In this document: positions 1 to 5,270 of the stretch, piece by piece
Position numbering within the stretch: position 1 is the stretch's first letter
How the letters are laid out: each line of letters begins with the position of its first letter
Assembly: GCA_964476185.1 (NCBI GenBank)
Contig: CAYYZO010000128.1
Span: 1-7,517, forward strand
Source: DATNBU01 sp964476185
GTDB taxonomy: Bacteria > Desulfobacterota > Binatia > UBA1149 > CAITLU01
Length of the DNA stretch: 7,517 bases
Direction: 5' to 3'
Translations under genes and position numbers: made by a program
Notes under the pieces: model-generated
The model's database searches: none
What the model saw: only the letters and a program-made list of their open reading frames with translations
Told to the model about the DNA's origin: nothing

Positions 1-55
1 TCGCACCAGGTCGTCGAAGACCCTGAATGTTCCCGTCACGTCGGGCGCATCGCGT
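1..55. repeat. Terminal direct repeat, left copy (circle junction)
   Basis: These 55 bases are identical to 7463-7517. A single exact terminal overlap of this length is what short-read assemblers leave when they walk around a circle, and 55 is a common k-mer size. The overlap lies inside a continuous reading frame. It should be counted once, giving a 7462-bp circle. It is an assembly feature, not a biological repeat. Confidence 0.93.
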
Positions 56-1950
56 AGGTCTTTCGCGCGTCGTCGGTGCGCGTGCGGTTTGGCGAAGCAG
101 GCCAAGAACCTGCTGAACATCCCCCGCTCGATGAATTGCGGATCGGCGCGGATCGCGTCGAGTGTGTGCGCGTGCATCCCGACCAGGACGCTCAACGCGG
201 TGCGCTCGACCACCACGGGATCGGATGTCTTCCGGGTGATGCGGACGGTTTCGTTGGTGAGTCCCTGTAGCGTCGATTCGATCTCGCTGATCCCGGTTTT
301 CTCGACGGATCGGAACCGTCCGGCCAGGTTCCCGAAGAAACTAGCCTCGGACGAGCACACGAAGGCTCGCCCCTGATTGTCGCGCATGGTCACGGCGACC
401 TGAGCGGGCGTAACGTCGCCGACGACGTAGGTCAGCGGGAGGATAGGGGACTGCCGGCATTCCTCGACGGCCTGTTCGGCATCGTCCAGTGCGCGTTCCG
501 TTTCTTCGTTGCGGTCGGCCTTCCACCTCGACCGCACGTCCTTCTCGATGTCCTCGAGCTCCTCGAGTCTTCGTCGGTAAGCCCGAACGGCCGCACCACG
601 GTCAACGTCGGCCGCCTTCATGGCGGCCAGTGTTGCGGCCTCGGCGCGGCCGACAGCGGTGGATTTTCCTTCGGCCACGTCGCCGACCAACACGGCGCCG
701 ATGTTCGAGTAAACCGGCTTCATTGGTCCGATCTTCAACGCGCACTTCAAGGCAGCGGCGTTGCCGACGGCGACCAGGCACGCGGTCGCGGCCATCGCCG
801 GATCGGCGAGCGGCGACATGGCGACGGCCTCGGCCGTGTCGCGCAGGATCGGTGGCAACGTGTCGAGCGGGAAGTCGGGCAGGGCAGCAACCATGCTGTC
901 CTTCTCGAATCCCTCGAATTGATCGTCCCATTGCCGACCAGCGGCGTCGTACTGCTCGCGGACCTCGACGGCCGCGTCGTGCTGTAGCCCGGCGTCGATC
1001 CGTGTGCGTGCCTGCTCGGCCGTGAAGTCCGTTCCAACGTCGGCAAGATCCCACTTCTCGGGGAGCTCGTCGGGAACGTCCACGATGGCGACACGCTCGG
1101 CGCCGGCCTCGAGCACGCGGCGGGCGAGCGCGTGCGCGTACTTGTCGCCGGCCTCGTCGTGGTCGGGCCAGAAGACGACGACACGGCCGGCCAGCGCCTC
1201 GAGCTCGTGGTGCTGGTTCTCCTGGCCGGCGCCGCCGATGGTCGTGACGACGGCGAGATCACTCCACAGTCGGCGTGCCGCGTCGGCGGCCTTCTCACCT
1301 TCCACGAACAGCACAGGCCGGCCGTCCTCGAGCGTTTCCCGGCCGTACAGCGGACGCTGCGCGACACCCTGTAGCGTTGATCGCCAAGTCCGTCTTCCAT
1401 CCGGCCAGCGTCGCCACGTCCAAGGAAGGCACTCTTTCGCTTGGCCTTTCCGGCCTGGTTCGATGCGGACGACGTACAGCAACAAGCGGCCGTCGGCGTC
1501 GCGGTATGCGTAGCGCGCGACCTCGCCACGCTGTTGTGCGAGCTCGGGCGCATCGTCGGGAACAGGCGACACGAGCGCGCCGTTGTTCCTCGTCGTCGCG
1601 TCGGGCGACGGGGGCGGGCCGGGGCGCCGTCGCGTTTCGACCGGCTCGGCGCCGCGTGCGCGGCGGATCGCCTCGGCGGGCGTGCAGCCGAGTGCCTTCT
1701 CGAGCGCGTCGATCACGTCGCCGTGGAACCCGCATCCCTGGCACCGGATCGCGCCATCGCCGCGCACGCCGAAGCTCGGCGACTTCTCCGCGTGCAGCGG
1801 GCAGAGCGCGTGCGACCACCCTCGGCGATCCTCACGTCCGAATTGAAGTCGGAGCTCCCGCTCGAGGATGGCGCGAGCGTTCGCGCCGATACGCTCGCGC
1901 TCGGTGTCGGTCAGTTTCGGGGGCGGTGCCCCGCCATGCGGCGACGCCAC
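1..1950 (-). CDS. Primase/helicase replication protein, N-terminal 650 residues (gene crosses the circle junction)
   Basis: Likely the plasmid's replication protein: it would synthesise primers and unwind DNA at the origin. Read leftward from GTG at 1950, the frame is open to position 1 and continues at 7462 down to a TAG at 6878, giving 844 aa. A GAGG lies 6 nt before the GTG, which follows the upstream stop by one base. Visible domains: CHC2-type zinc finger (C50, H53, C70, C73, starting CPLHAEKSPSF); TOPRIM (VEGEK at 216-220 and WPDHDEAG at 261-268, with acidic residues E217, D263, D265); then a DUF3987-type ATPase domain opening with DFPLDTLPPILR and carrying a Walker A (GDVAEGKS, 423-430), a charged probable coiled coil (about 451-497) and a Walker-B-like FVCSSEASFF around E535. 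An FSRFL motif follows near 612-616. The architecture resembles fused phage and plasmid primase-helicases. That it also recognises the origin is inference. Confidence 0.9.
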   Translation of the reverse strand, partial: MASPHGGAPPPKLTDTERERIGANARAILERELRLQFGREDRRGWSHALCPLHAEKSPSFGVRGDGAIRCQGCGFHGDVIDALEKALGCTPAEAIRRARGAEPVETRRRPGPPPSPDATTRNNGALVSPVPDDAPELAQQRGEVARYAYRDADGRLLLYVVRIEPGRKGQAKECLPWTWRRWPDGRRTWRSTLQGVAQRPLYGRETLEDGRPVLFVEGEKAADAARRLWSDLAVVTTIGGAGQENQHHELEALAGRVVVFWPDHDEAGDKYAHALARRVLEAGAERVAIVDVPDELPEKWDLADVGTDFTAEQARTRIDAGLQHDAAVEVREQYDAAGRQWDDQFEGFEKDSMVAALPDFPLDTLPPILRDTAEAVAMSPLADPAMAATACLVAVGNAAALKCALKIGPMKPVYSNIGAVLVGDVAEGKSTAVGRAEAATLAAMKAADVDRGAAVRAYRRRLEELEDIEKDVRSRWKADRNEETERALDDAEQAVEECRQSPILPLTYVVGDVTPAQVAVTMRDNQGRAFVCSSEASFFGNLAGRFRSVEKTGISEIESTLQGLTNETVRITRKTSDPVVVERTALSVLVGMHAHTLDAIRADPQFIERGMFSRFLACFAKPHAHRRRAKDLRDAPDVTGTFRVFDDLVR

Positions 1951-1951
1951 G

Positions 1952-2182
1952 TCACGCCTCGACCTTGAGGGCCTGGTCGATATGGTCCGGGGTCGGGCAG
2001 AACACGCCCAGGGCCTCGGCGGCGGCCGGGATGTCCTCGCGCCGGATGAACAGCCTCACCGACCGGCCGAGCCGCCGGCGAACCGCCGGAACGCGGCCGG
2101 CGACGGCGGCGCGGTAGAGGACGGCGTGATCTACGCCCAGCACGAGGGCGGCTTCGGGAAGGGACAAGTCGGGATTCGCCAC
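1952..2182 (-). CDS. Small helix-turn-helix DNA-binding protein (excisionase/MerR-like HTH_17 fold)
   Basis: A 76-aa protein from GTG at 2182, chosen because AGGAG lies 6 nt upstream; the frame stays open to an ATG at 2317 but that start has no comparable ribosome site. Residues about 6-50 (LSLPEAALVLGV, then LYRAAVAGRVPAVRR, then RLFIRREDI) follow the helix-turn-helix plus wing pattern of the excisionase/MerR-like HTH_17 family: 'EAA..LGV', a recognition helix, a Gly turn with a basic wing, and a final 'R.EDI'. It is the first gene of a two-gene unit, with only one base between its TGA and the primase GTG, so the two are probably translationally coupled. Candidate jobs, by inference, are origin binding, loading of the primase/helicase, or repression of the rep promoter. 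Despite the fold, excisionase activity with the recombinase is less likely, because the gene is coupled to the primase. Confidence 0.8.
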   Translation of the reverse strand: MANPDLSLPEAALVLGVDHAVLYRAAVAGRVPAVRRRLGRSVRLFIRREDIPAAAEALGVFCPTPDHIDQALKVEA

Positions 2183-2232
2183 GGTCTGCTCCTGCGTCTG
2201 TTGCAGGGGGGGCCGAACAAACCGAGCAGGCG

Positions 2233-2261
2233 TTGACCGTGCTCGGGTGTCCGGGTAGCGT
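2233..2261 (+). promoter_or_regulatory. Plus-strand promoter for a short antisense transcript
   Basis: A -35 element TTGACC (2233-2238), a 17-bp spacer and a -10 element TAGCGT (2256-2261) fit the TAnnnT consensus. The start would fall near 2268. No plus-strand gene lies ahead, only an intrinsic terminator ending at 2361, so the product would be a short RNA opposite the leader of the rep genes. Confidence 0.45.
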
Positions 2262-2267
2262 GGCTCT

Positions 2268-2361
2268 CGCAAGAAGGAGCGCACGTTACGACCCCTGCGG
2301 GGTTGTTCATGCGGCAAACCAGAGAGAGCCCCGGGACGCGGCTAACGTCCCCGGGGCTTTT
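2268..2361 (+). ncRNA. Candidate countertranscribed RNA against the rep leader (~95 nt)
   Basis: The predicted transcript runs from the promoter at 2233-2261 to the terminator at 2325-2361. It is fully complementary to the leader of the minus-strand HTH-primase unit. It contains a small perfect hairpin (ACCCC, TGC, GGGGT at 2291-2303) and ends in a 12-bp GC-rich stem with a 7-nt loop, CGGCTAA. The loop contains CUAA, which fits the YUNR U-turn motif typical of fast-pairing antisense RNAs. An AAGGAG at 2274-2279 has no start codon at usable distance; the first ATG is 30 nt away, so a peptide is unlikely. Copy-number control is inference from layout. Confidence 0.42.
2325..2361 (+). terminator. 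Strong intrinsic terminator, plus strand
   Basis: Arms AGCCCCGGGACG (2327-2338) and CGTCCCCGGGGCT (2346-2358) pair with one bulged C around a 7-nt loop. A TTT run follows the stem, making four T with the last stem base. G-T and A-T pairs may extend the foot to 2325. On the minus strand the stem is followed by CTCTCTCTGG, not a U tract, so it should act mainly on plus-strand RNA. Confidence 0.7.
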
Positions 2362-2427
2362 CTCCCTCTGGTGCCAGGTCCGATGATGCCGCCATGATCG
2401 GCGGGAGTCCATCGTCCCCTCTGCATG

Positions 2428-2456
2428 ATTCTTTCACGCGAATGCCCGACCACCAA
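2428..2456 (-). promoter_or_regulatory. Candidate promoter of the HTH-primase (rep) unit
   Basis: Reading the minus strand, TTGGTG (2456-2451) and AAGAAT (2433-2428) are separated by exactly 17 bp. AAGAAT matches the TATAAT consensus at four of six positions. Transcription would start near 2421, leaving about 240 nt of leader before the GTG at 2182 and including the whole complement of the candidate antisense RNA. The site lies between the recombinase stop (2516) and the rep genes. The 2183-2515 stretch otherwise holds only these control elements and a possible leader ORF starting at 2412. Confidence 0.35.
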
Positions 2457-2515
2457 GAAACGGCGGCACTGGTCGGCGAACAGGCGACGCGCAGCTTGTC
2501 CACACGAGGAACGGG

Positions 2516-3484
2516 CTACATCCGGCCTTGAGCGCGTGCCAGCTTCGCGGCCGCACCGAAACGCACGCCGACCTTCTCGCTGTACCGGGCGACCATCGCC
2601 GGCGACTTCCAGCCGCCGGCCTGCATGATCTCGGGCAGCGAGCAGCCGAGCACGGCGGCATCCTGCGCGACGCCGACCCGCGTCGAGTGTCCCGACACGT
2701 TCGCCGCGTCGATGCCGACCCGGCGGGCCATCGACTTGAAGATCACGGCCACGGCGTCGGACGACAGCGGGTCGGCGACACGGCCACCTTTGCGGATGCT
2801 GCGGAAGATCGAGCCGGATGTGATGGCTGCGGCCTCGAGCCACGCACGCACGCGGACGACGGTATCGGGCGCCAGGTAGACAGTGCGGCCGGTGCCTTCC
2901 TGGTCGGTCTTGCTGCGGCGGATCAGCGCCGAGCCGGCGCCGTCGTCCTCGAGGCTCAGGTCTTCCACGACGAGCGCCACGACCTCGGACCGGCGGCACG
3001 CCGAGTCGTAGGCGACAGCCAAGAGTGCGGCGTCCCGAAGACCCTGTAACGTCGTCGGGCAGGCGTCGAGCATCCGATCCACCGAGCGCCGCGTGAGCGC
3101 GTCGGCCTGCTTCGCACGGGTTCCCTTCTCGCGGGCGATCCGGCGCAGCGTCAGGCGCACGAGCTCGCTCGCGACGGGATCGGCGGCGCCGGCGGCGCGG
3201 TGGACGTGGGCGATGCTCGCGGCGTAGCGGCGCACGGTCGCCACGGCCTTGTTCGCGGCCTGATCCTCGAGGAACGCGGCGACCGTCGCCGGCGACGCCG
3301 GAAGGCTCAGTCGGCCGGCCGCGATGCACCAGTCCGCGAAGACCTTGGTGTCCGCGCGGCGGGCCTTCTCCGTGTTGCGGGCGAACGCGCCACGGGCGGC
3401 GCGGCCGTAGGCTTCGAGCCGGTCGGCCAGGAAAGCCGGTGCCGTCGTCGTGTCGATGGTCGCGAGCTCGGACGTGGTGTTCAT
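2516..3484 (-). CDS. Cre-type tyrosine recombinase (probable plasmid dimer resolvase)
   Basis: A 322-aa site-specific recombinase from ATG at 3484, chosen over the ATG at 3526 because GGAGGG lies 7 nt upstream of the former. All catalytic positions of the family are present: R164 (in CRRSEVVAL), K192 (RSKTD), H266 and R269 (SGHSTRVG), W292 (PEIMQAGGW) and the nucleophile Y301 (ARYSE). Spacings H-to-W (26) and W-to-Y (9) equal those of P1 Cre (H289, W315, Y324), and the GHSxRVG and PEIMQAGGW stretches match Cre as I recall it. The N-terminal ~120 residues are the helical core-binding domain. The protein would cut and rejoin DNA without accessory factors and most plausibly converts plasmid dimers to monomers to aid partition. 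It has its own promoter, with an inverted repeat of lox geometry just upstream. Family call is firm; resolvase role is inferred. Confidence 0.93.
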   Translation of the reverse strand: MNTTSELATIDTTTAPAFLADRLEAYGRAARGAFARNTEKARRADTKVFADWCIAAGRLSLPASPATVAAFLEDQAANKAVATVRRYAASIAHVHRAAGAADPVASELVRLTLRRIAREKGTRAKQADALTRRSVDRMLDACPTTLQGLRDAALLAVAYDSACRRSEVVALVVEDLSLEDDGAGSALIRRSKTDQEGTGRTVYLAPDTVVRVRAWLEAAAITSGSIFRSIRKGGRVADPLSSDAVAVIFKSMARRVGIDAANVSGHSTRVGVAQDAAVLGCSLPEIMQAGGWKSPAMVARYSEKVGVRFGAAAKLARAQGRM

Positions 3485-3495
3485 GAGCGATCCCT

Positions 3496-3523
3496 CCGTT
3501 AACGCCGTTTTCAGCGTTAACGG
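3496..3523. promoter_or_regulatory. Lox-like inverted repeat (10-8-10) at the recombinase promoter
   Basis: Perfect 10-bp arms CCGTTAACGC (3496-3505) and GCGTTAACGG (3514-3523) flank an asymmetric 8-bp spacer CGTTTTCA. An 8-bp spacer is the geometry of loxP (13-8-13); here the outer three bases on each side do not match. The site covers the predicted recombinase transcription start, so it could equally be an operator. Both arms contain GTTAAC, shared with the par region. Confidence 0.55.
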
Positions 3524-3524
3524 C

Positions 3525-3553
3525 ATGAAACGCCGTTACCTCGGATATGTCAA
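3525..3553 (-). promoter_or_regulatory. Recombinase gene promoter
   Basis: On the minus strand there is a consensus -35 TTGACA (3553-3548), a 17-bp spacer and a -10 TTTCAT (3530-3525), matching four of six. The start would be near 3518, inside the right arm of the 3496-3523 inverted repeat, so a protein bound there should repress transcription. Confidence 0.6.
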
Positions 3554-3807
3554 ATTATCGGGGGCTAAGGTCGCTGAGGTTGGGGGCATCGATGGGGCTG
3601 GGCCGAGACAGCTCCTAGACAAACTTAGACGGGTCAAAACACGTCGAAACACAGTTTAGGAAGACCCTTAACTGCTTCTGGTTGTGCGGTTCAGCCCAGG
3701 ATTGTCAGAGAGTACGGCGATTTAGCGACACGCCGAAAAAAATAGAACGGGTCCTATTTCGACGCCCATTGACCGACGCGAATCAGGCTGTTACCCAGCA
3801 GGCAAGG

Positions 3808-3847
3808 CTCGGTGCCCTGCGCGCAATAAAACGCGCAGGGCACCGAG
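3808..3847. repeat. Perfect 16-bp inverted repeat with 8-bp A-rich spacer
   Basis: Arms CTCGGTGCCCTGCGCG (3808-3823) and CGCGCAGGGCACCGAG (3832-3847) are perfect complements around CAATAAAA. There is no T run on either side, so it does not look like a terminator. The asymmetric 8-bp A+T-rich spacer between symmetric arms has the geometry of a Cre/lox site and lies about 320 bp upstream of the recombinase gene. It could also be a structural element for replication or transfer. Confidence 0.75.
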
Positions 3848-3917
3848 AGGGTGCGTGTCAGGCGGCGGTATTGGTTTGGTAGCCTCGGCCGTCGTCCTGC
3901 ACGCAACTCCGTCCGGC

Positions 3918-3951
3918 TCTGATTGATCGGTTCCCTTATCGATCAATCAGA
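3918..3951. repeat. Perfect 12-bp inverted repeat with 10-nt spacer
   Basis: Arms TCTGATTGATCG (3918-3929) and CGATCAATCAGA (3940-3951) are perfect complements around a 10-nt loop, followed on the plus strand by AAAGGG. The missing T run in both directions argues against a terminator. It lies about 110 bp upstream of the small membrane protein gene at 4061 and may be its operator or an mRNA-leader hairpin. Confidence 0.65.
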
Positions 3952-4060
3952 AAAGGGTGCGTGCATGTCCTAGAGAGCGGTCTACACCCAGCGCCGACTC
4001 CCTTGCAAGCACCCCCCGGTCCCTTCTTGTCTACCACGAGGCGACCAAGGGAGGCCCAAC

Positions 4061-4246
4061 ATGGGCAGCCACGGATCGCTCGATCTTGCCGCTTTCGTAA
4101 TCACCGTCACCTGTTACGCCACCTTGGCCTTGTGCCATTGGGTGCGTGGTCACCGGCTCGAGGCGGGAGCGTATGCCGTCGTGGTGCTGGTGCTCTGCGT
4201 CAACGAGGCGATGCGAACGGCGAACGGAGGCGGATTCTCGGCGTAG
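4061..4246 (+). CDS. Small two-helix membrane protein (61 aa), function unknown
   Basis: This is the only supported gene on the plus strand. ATG at 4061 is preceded by GGGAGG at 6 nt, a near-ideal ribosome site, and the ORF ends 25 nt before a strong terminator, so it is a self-contained unit. Two hydrophobic segments are visible: about residues 9-28 (LAAFVITVTCYATLALCHWV) and about 35-49 (AGAYAVVVLVLCVNE), joined by a short basic loop (RGHRLE), with a polar tail (RTANGGGFSA). This predicts an inner-membrane hairpin protein. I do not recognise a family. Possible roles by analogy with other plasmids are surface or entry exclusion, or a membrane-acting toxin repressed by RNA, but nothing in the sequence decides between them. 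Confidence 0.72.
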   Translation: MGSHGSLDLAAFVITVTCYATLALCHWVRGHRLEAGAYAVVVLVLCVNEAMRTANGGGFSA

Positions 4247-4271
4247 CCGGGAGACGCCTTTGCATCTGGCG

Positions 4272-4318
4272 AACGCTCCGCCGACCTCTTTCCGAGGGTC
4301 GGACGGGGCGTTTTTTTT
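4272..4318 (+). terminator. Strong intrinsic terminator after the 61-aa gene
   Basis: The arms AACGCTCCGCCGACCTC (from 4272) and GAGGGTCGGACGGGGCGTT (to 4312) pair with a few bulges around a small loop, followed by eight T in total (4311-4318). It ends the plus-strand unit that starts upstream of 4061. Confidence 0.88.
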
Positions 4319-4407
4319 CGCGCGCGGAATTGTGGGTGCGCTGCACACGACCGCATCCACAGACGCCGGCCGGCCGAGTAGGGACTCGAGAGGCGGTCGC
4401 ACAAGAT

Positions 4408-4434
4408 CCCGTCCTCTGAGCCGACGGGCTTTTT
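4408..4434 (+). terminator. Second, weaker plus-strand terminator
   Basis: CCCGTC (4408-4413) and GACGGG (4423-4428) form a 6-bp stem with a 9-nt loop, followed by C and five T (4430-4434). It would back up the terminator at 4272-4318. No gene lies between them, and I see nothing else in 4319-4407. Confidence 0.5.
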
Positions 4435-4463
4435 GTGCGGGTTTTGCGGATTTGCGGGCCTAT

Positions 4464-4490
4464 AAAAAGGCGGCGGCAACCTTCCCCGCC
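4464..4490 (-). terminator. Minus-strand terminator, second of a tandem pair after the par operon
   Basis: On the minus strand, GGCGG pairs with CCGCC, with TTTTT following (plus-strand A run 4464-4468). It faces the plus-strand terminators at 4272-4318 and 4408-4434, insulating the two converging units. Confidence 0.6.
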
Positions 4491-4501
4491 TCCCCGACTA
4501 G

Positions 4502-4534
4502 AAAAGGCCGACACGGGCCAGGACGGCCGTCGGC
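4502..4534 (-). terminator. Minus-strand terminator, first after the par operon
   Basis: On the minus strand, GCCGAC-GGCC pairs with GGCC-CGT-GTCGGC around a short loop, followed by CTTTTC. It begins 47 nt after the stop of the 109-aa gene (4582) and is the natural end of the parA-RHH-TM transcript. Confidence 0.7.
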
Positions 4535-4581
4535 GGCCTCGCAGGAAGCCCCAGGATCGACGATCTCCGGGCGGTTGGACC

Positions 4582-4911
4582 CTAGGGCCGGGGATTCTTC
4601 GCAGGTGACGACAGCCCTTGGAGGACGCCGCTGACCTCATCACGCGGTCGTCGCGGACTGTCCCCCGACCATCCAGGGCGCGGGTCGGGTGCTTTCGGTG
4701 GAGGGAGCCACGACCCGTCAGTCCGTAGCGGCTTGTCGATCAAGTAGGTCGGAACCCCGTCTTCGATCCCCATCTGCAAGCTAACGGTTTGGACCGTGAC
4801 CCCATGTATCGAACGTTCCAGCCGATGCGTGCAGTAGACCATCGCCGCGACGATGATCGCCGTCAGGACAACATCCCGACGAGCGATCGCGTCCGACAGC
4901 CTGGTAGGCAT
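4582..4911 (-). CDS. Single-TM protein of the partition operon (109 aa), function unknown
   Basis: ATG at 4911 lies 6 nt after the RHH gene's stop, with GAGGGA 9 nt upstream, so it is almost certainly co-translated with the partition genes. One hydrophobic segment is visible at about residues 14-27 (VVLTAIIVAAMVYC), preceded by a short basic N-terminus (RLSDAIARRD). A soluble part of ~80 residues follows (VTVQTVSLQMGIEDG, then VPTYLIDKPL), with a Pro-rich tail (PPPKAPDPRPG). There is no lipobox or cleavage site that I trust. I do not recognise a family. A third gene for a membrane-anchored protein in a ParA operon is unusual; it could tether the partition complex or be an unrelated passenger. 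The overall shape (N-terminal TM, short polar domain, Pro-rich end) resembles the 82-aa protein at 6391-6639. Confidence 0.68.
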   Translation of the reverse strand: MPTRLSDAIARRDVVLTAIIVAAMVYCTHRLERSIHGVTVQTVSLQMGIEDGVPTYLIDKPLRTDGSWLPPPKAPDPRPGWSGDSPRRPRDEVSGVLQGLSSPAKNPRP

Positions 4912-4917
4912 CTGAAG

Positions 4918-5244
4918 TTATCCCTCGAGCTCCCGGCGAAGATCGCCGGCAGCCCGTTCGACCAGGTGGCGAACCACGTCGGACAGCGTGACGGCGCCCA
5001 TTCCGGTCGCCTTGGCGCGCGCCGTTCGCTTCTCGGCGACCGCGACCAAGAGCTCGTGCAGATCGCGAGCGAACCGGATGCCGACAACGGCCGTCGGGGA
5101 TTCGGAGCCAGCGGATCGCGCCGGCGGCGCCGGCCTCGAGGACGGCTTGACGGTCGCGGCCAGGTCGCGGGCGACCTCGGCGGCGCGATCCACTCCACCG
5201 GCCGGCTTCATCCCCTGGCGCAGACTCGGGCGTTTCGTTGCCAT
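4918..5244 (-). CDS. Ribbon-helix-helix partner of ParA (centromere-binding, ParB-like)
   Basis: A 108-aa protein with ATG at 5244, preceded by GAGG 6 nt upstream. It starts 11 nt after the parA stop and is cotranscribed with it. The N-terminal half is basic, disordered and rich in Pro, Ser and Ala. The C-terminal half, about residues 51-98, fits a ribbon-helix-helix fold: a short strand (TAVVGIRFA), a first helix (DLHELLVAVAEKRTA) and, after a Gly turn, a second helix (TLSDVVRHLVERA). Small RHH proteins encoded just after a ParA-type ATPase are the usual centromere-binding partners in type Ib partition systems. They bind short repeats, stimulate the ATPase through a flexible N-terminal arm and often repress their own operon. 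The GTTAAC repeats at 5235-5270 and 5958-5967 are candidate binding sites. The fold is inferred from pattern, not from a profile search. Confidence 0.75.
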   Translation of the reverse strand: MATKRPSLRQGMKPAGGVDRAAEVARDLAATVKPSSRPAPPARSAGSESPTAVVGIRFARDLHELLVAVAEKRTARAKATGMGAVTLSDVVRHLVERAAGDLRRELEG

Positions 5245-5270
5245 CGTTAACCTCGTTAACGTCGTTTACC
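5235..5270. repeat. Tandem 9-bp repeats at the parA-RHH junction
   Basis: Four abutting 9-mers are visible on the plus strand: TCGTTGCCA (5235), TCGTTAACC (5244), TCGTTAACG (5253) and TCGTTTACC (5262). They span the parA stop codon, the RHH ribosome site and the first RHH codons. Some of the regularity is forced by those functions, but the exact 9-bp period and two GTTAAC cores suggest a binding array. Confidence 0.5.

Larger units (their letters stand above)
3554..4060. other. Gene-free region with several inverted repeats
   Basis: I see no supported gene in these ~500 bases. The longest plus-strand frame (3682-3882) has no ribosome site and runs through a perfect palindrome. The region holds a CGGCG...CGCCG pair beside seven A (3716-3741), a weak 6-8-6 repeat (AAATAG/CTATTT, 3740-3759), a perfect 16-8-16 palindrome (3808-3847) and a perfect 12-10-12 repeat (3918-3951). 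It is more A+T-rich at 3600-3760 than the genes around it. It must also hold the promoter of the gene at 4061, which I could not place with confidence. Confidence 0.6.

Noticed and set aside
489..2117. Long overlapping plus- and minus-strand open frames in other registers
   Set aside because: All overlap the primase gene, whose zinc finger, TOPRIM and P-loop motifs lie in one continuous frame. The others give Arg/Pro-rich low-complexity products.
2183..2317. N-terminal extension of the HTH protein to ATG 2317
   Set aside because: The extra residues are Arg/Pro-rich with no fold, and GTG 2182 has AGGAG at ideal spacing.
3485..3526. Earlier recombinase start at ATG 3526
   Set aside because: It would lie upstream of the predicted transcription start and lacks a ribosome site, while ATG 3484 has GGAGGG at 7 nt.
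3682..3882. 66-codon plus-strand ORF in the gene-free region
   Set aside because: It has no ribosome site, runs through the perfect 16-8-16 palindrome, and its product has no recognisable fold.
3960..4040. tRNA gene or tRNA-derived attachment site near the recombinase
   Set aside because: No cloverleaf or T-loop (GTTCRA) could be formed, and the Cre-like recombinase on a closed circle points to resolution, not integration.
4340..4360. DnaA-box-like GCATCCACA near 4351
   Set aside because: It is a single 7-of-9 match to TTATCCACA, with no companions, and lies between terminators; it is expected by chance.
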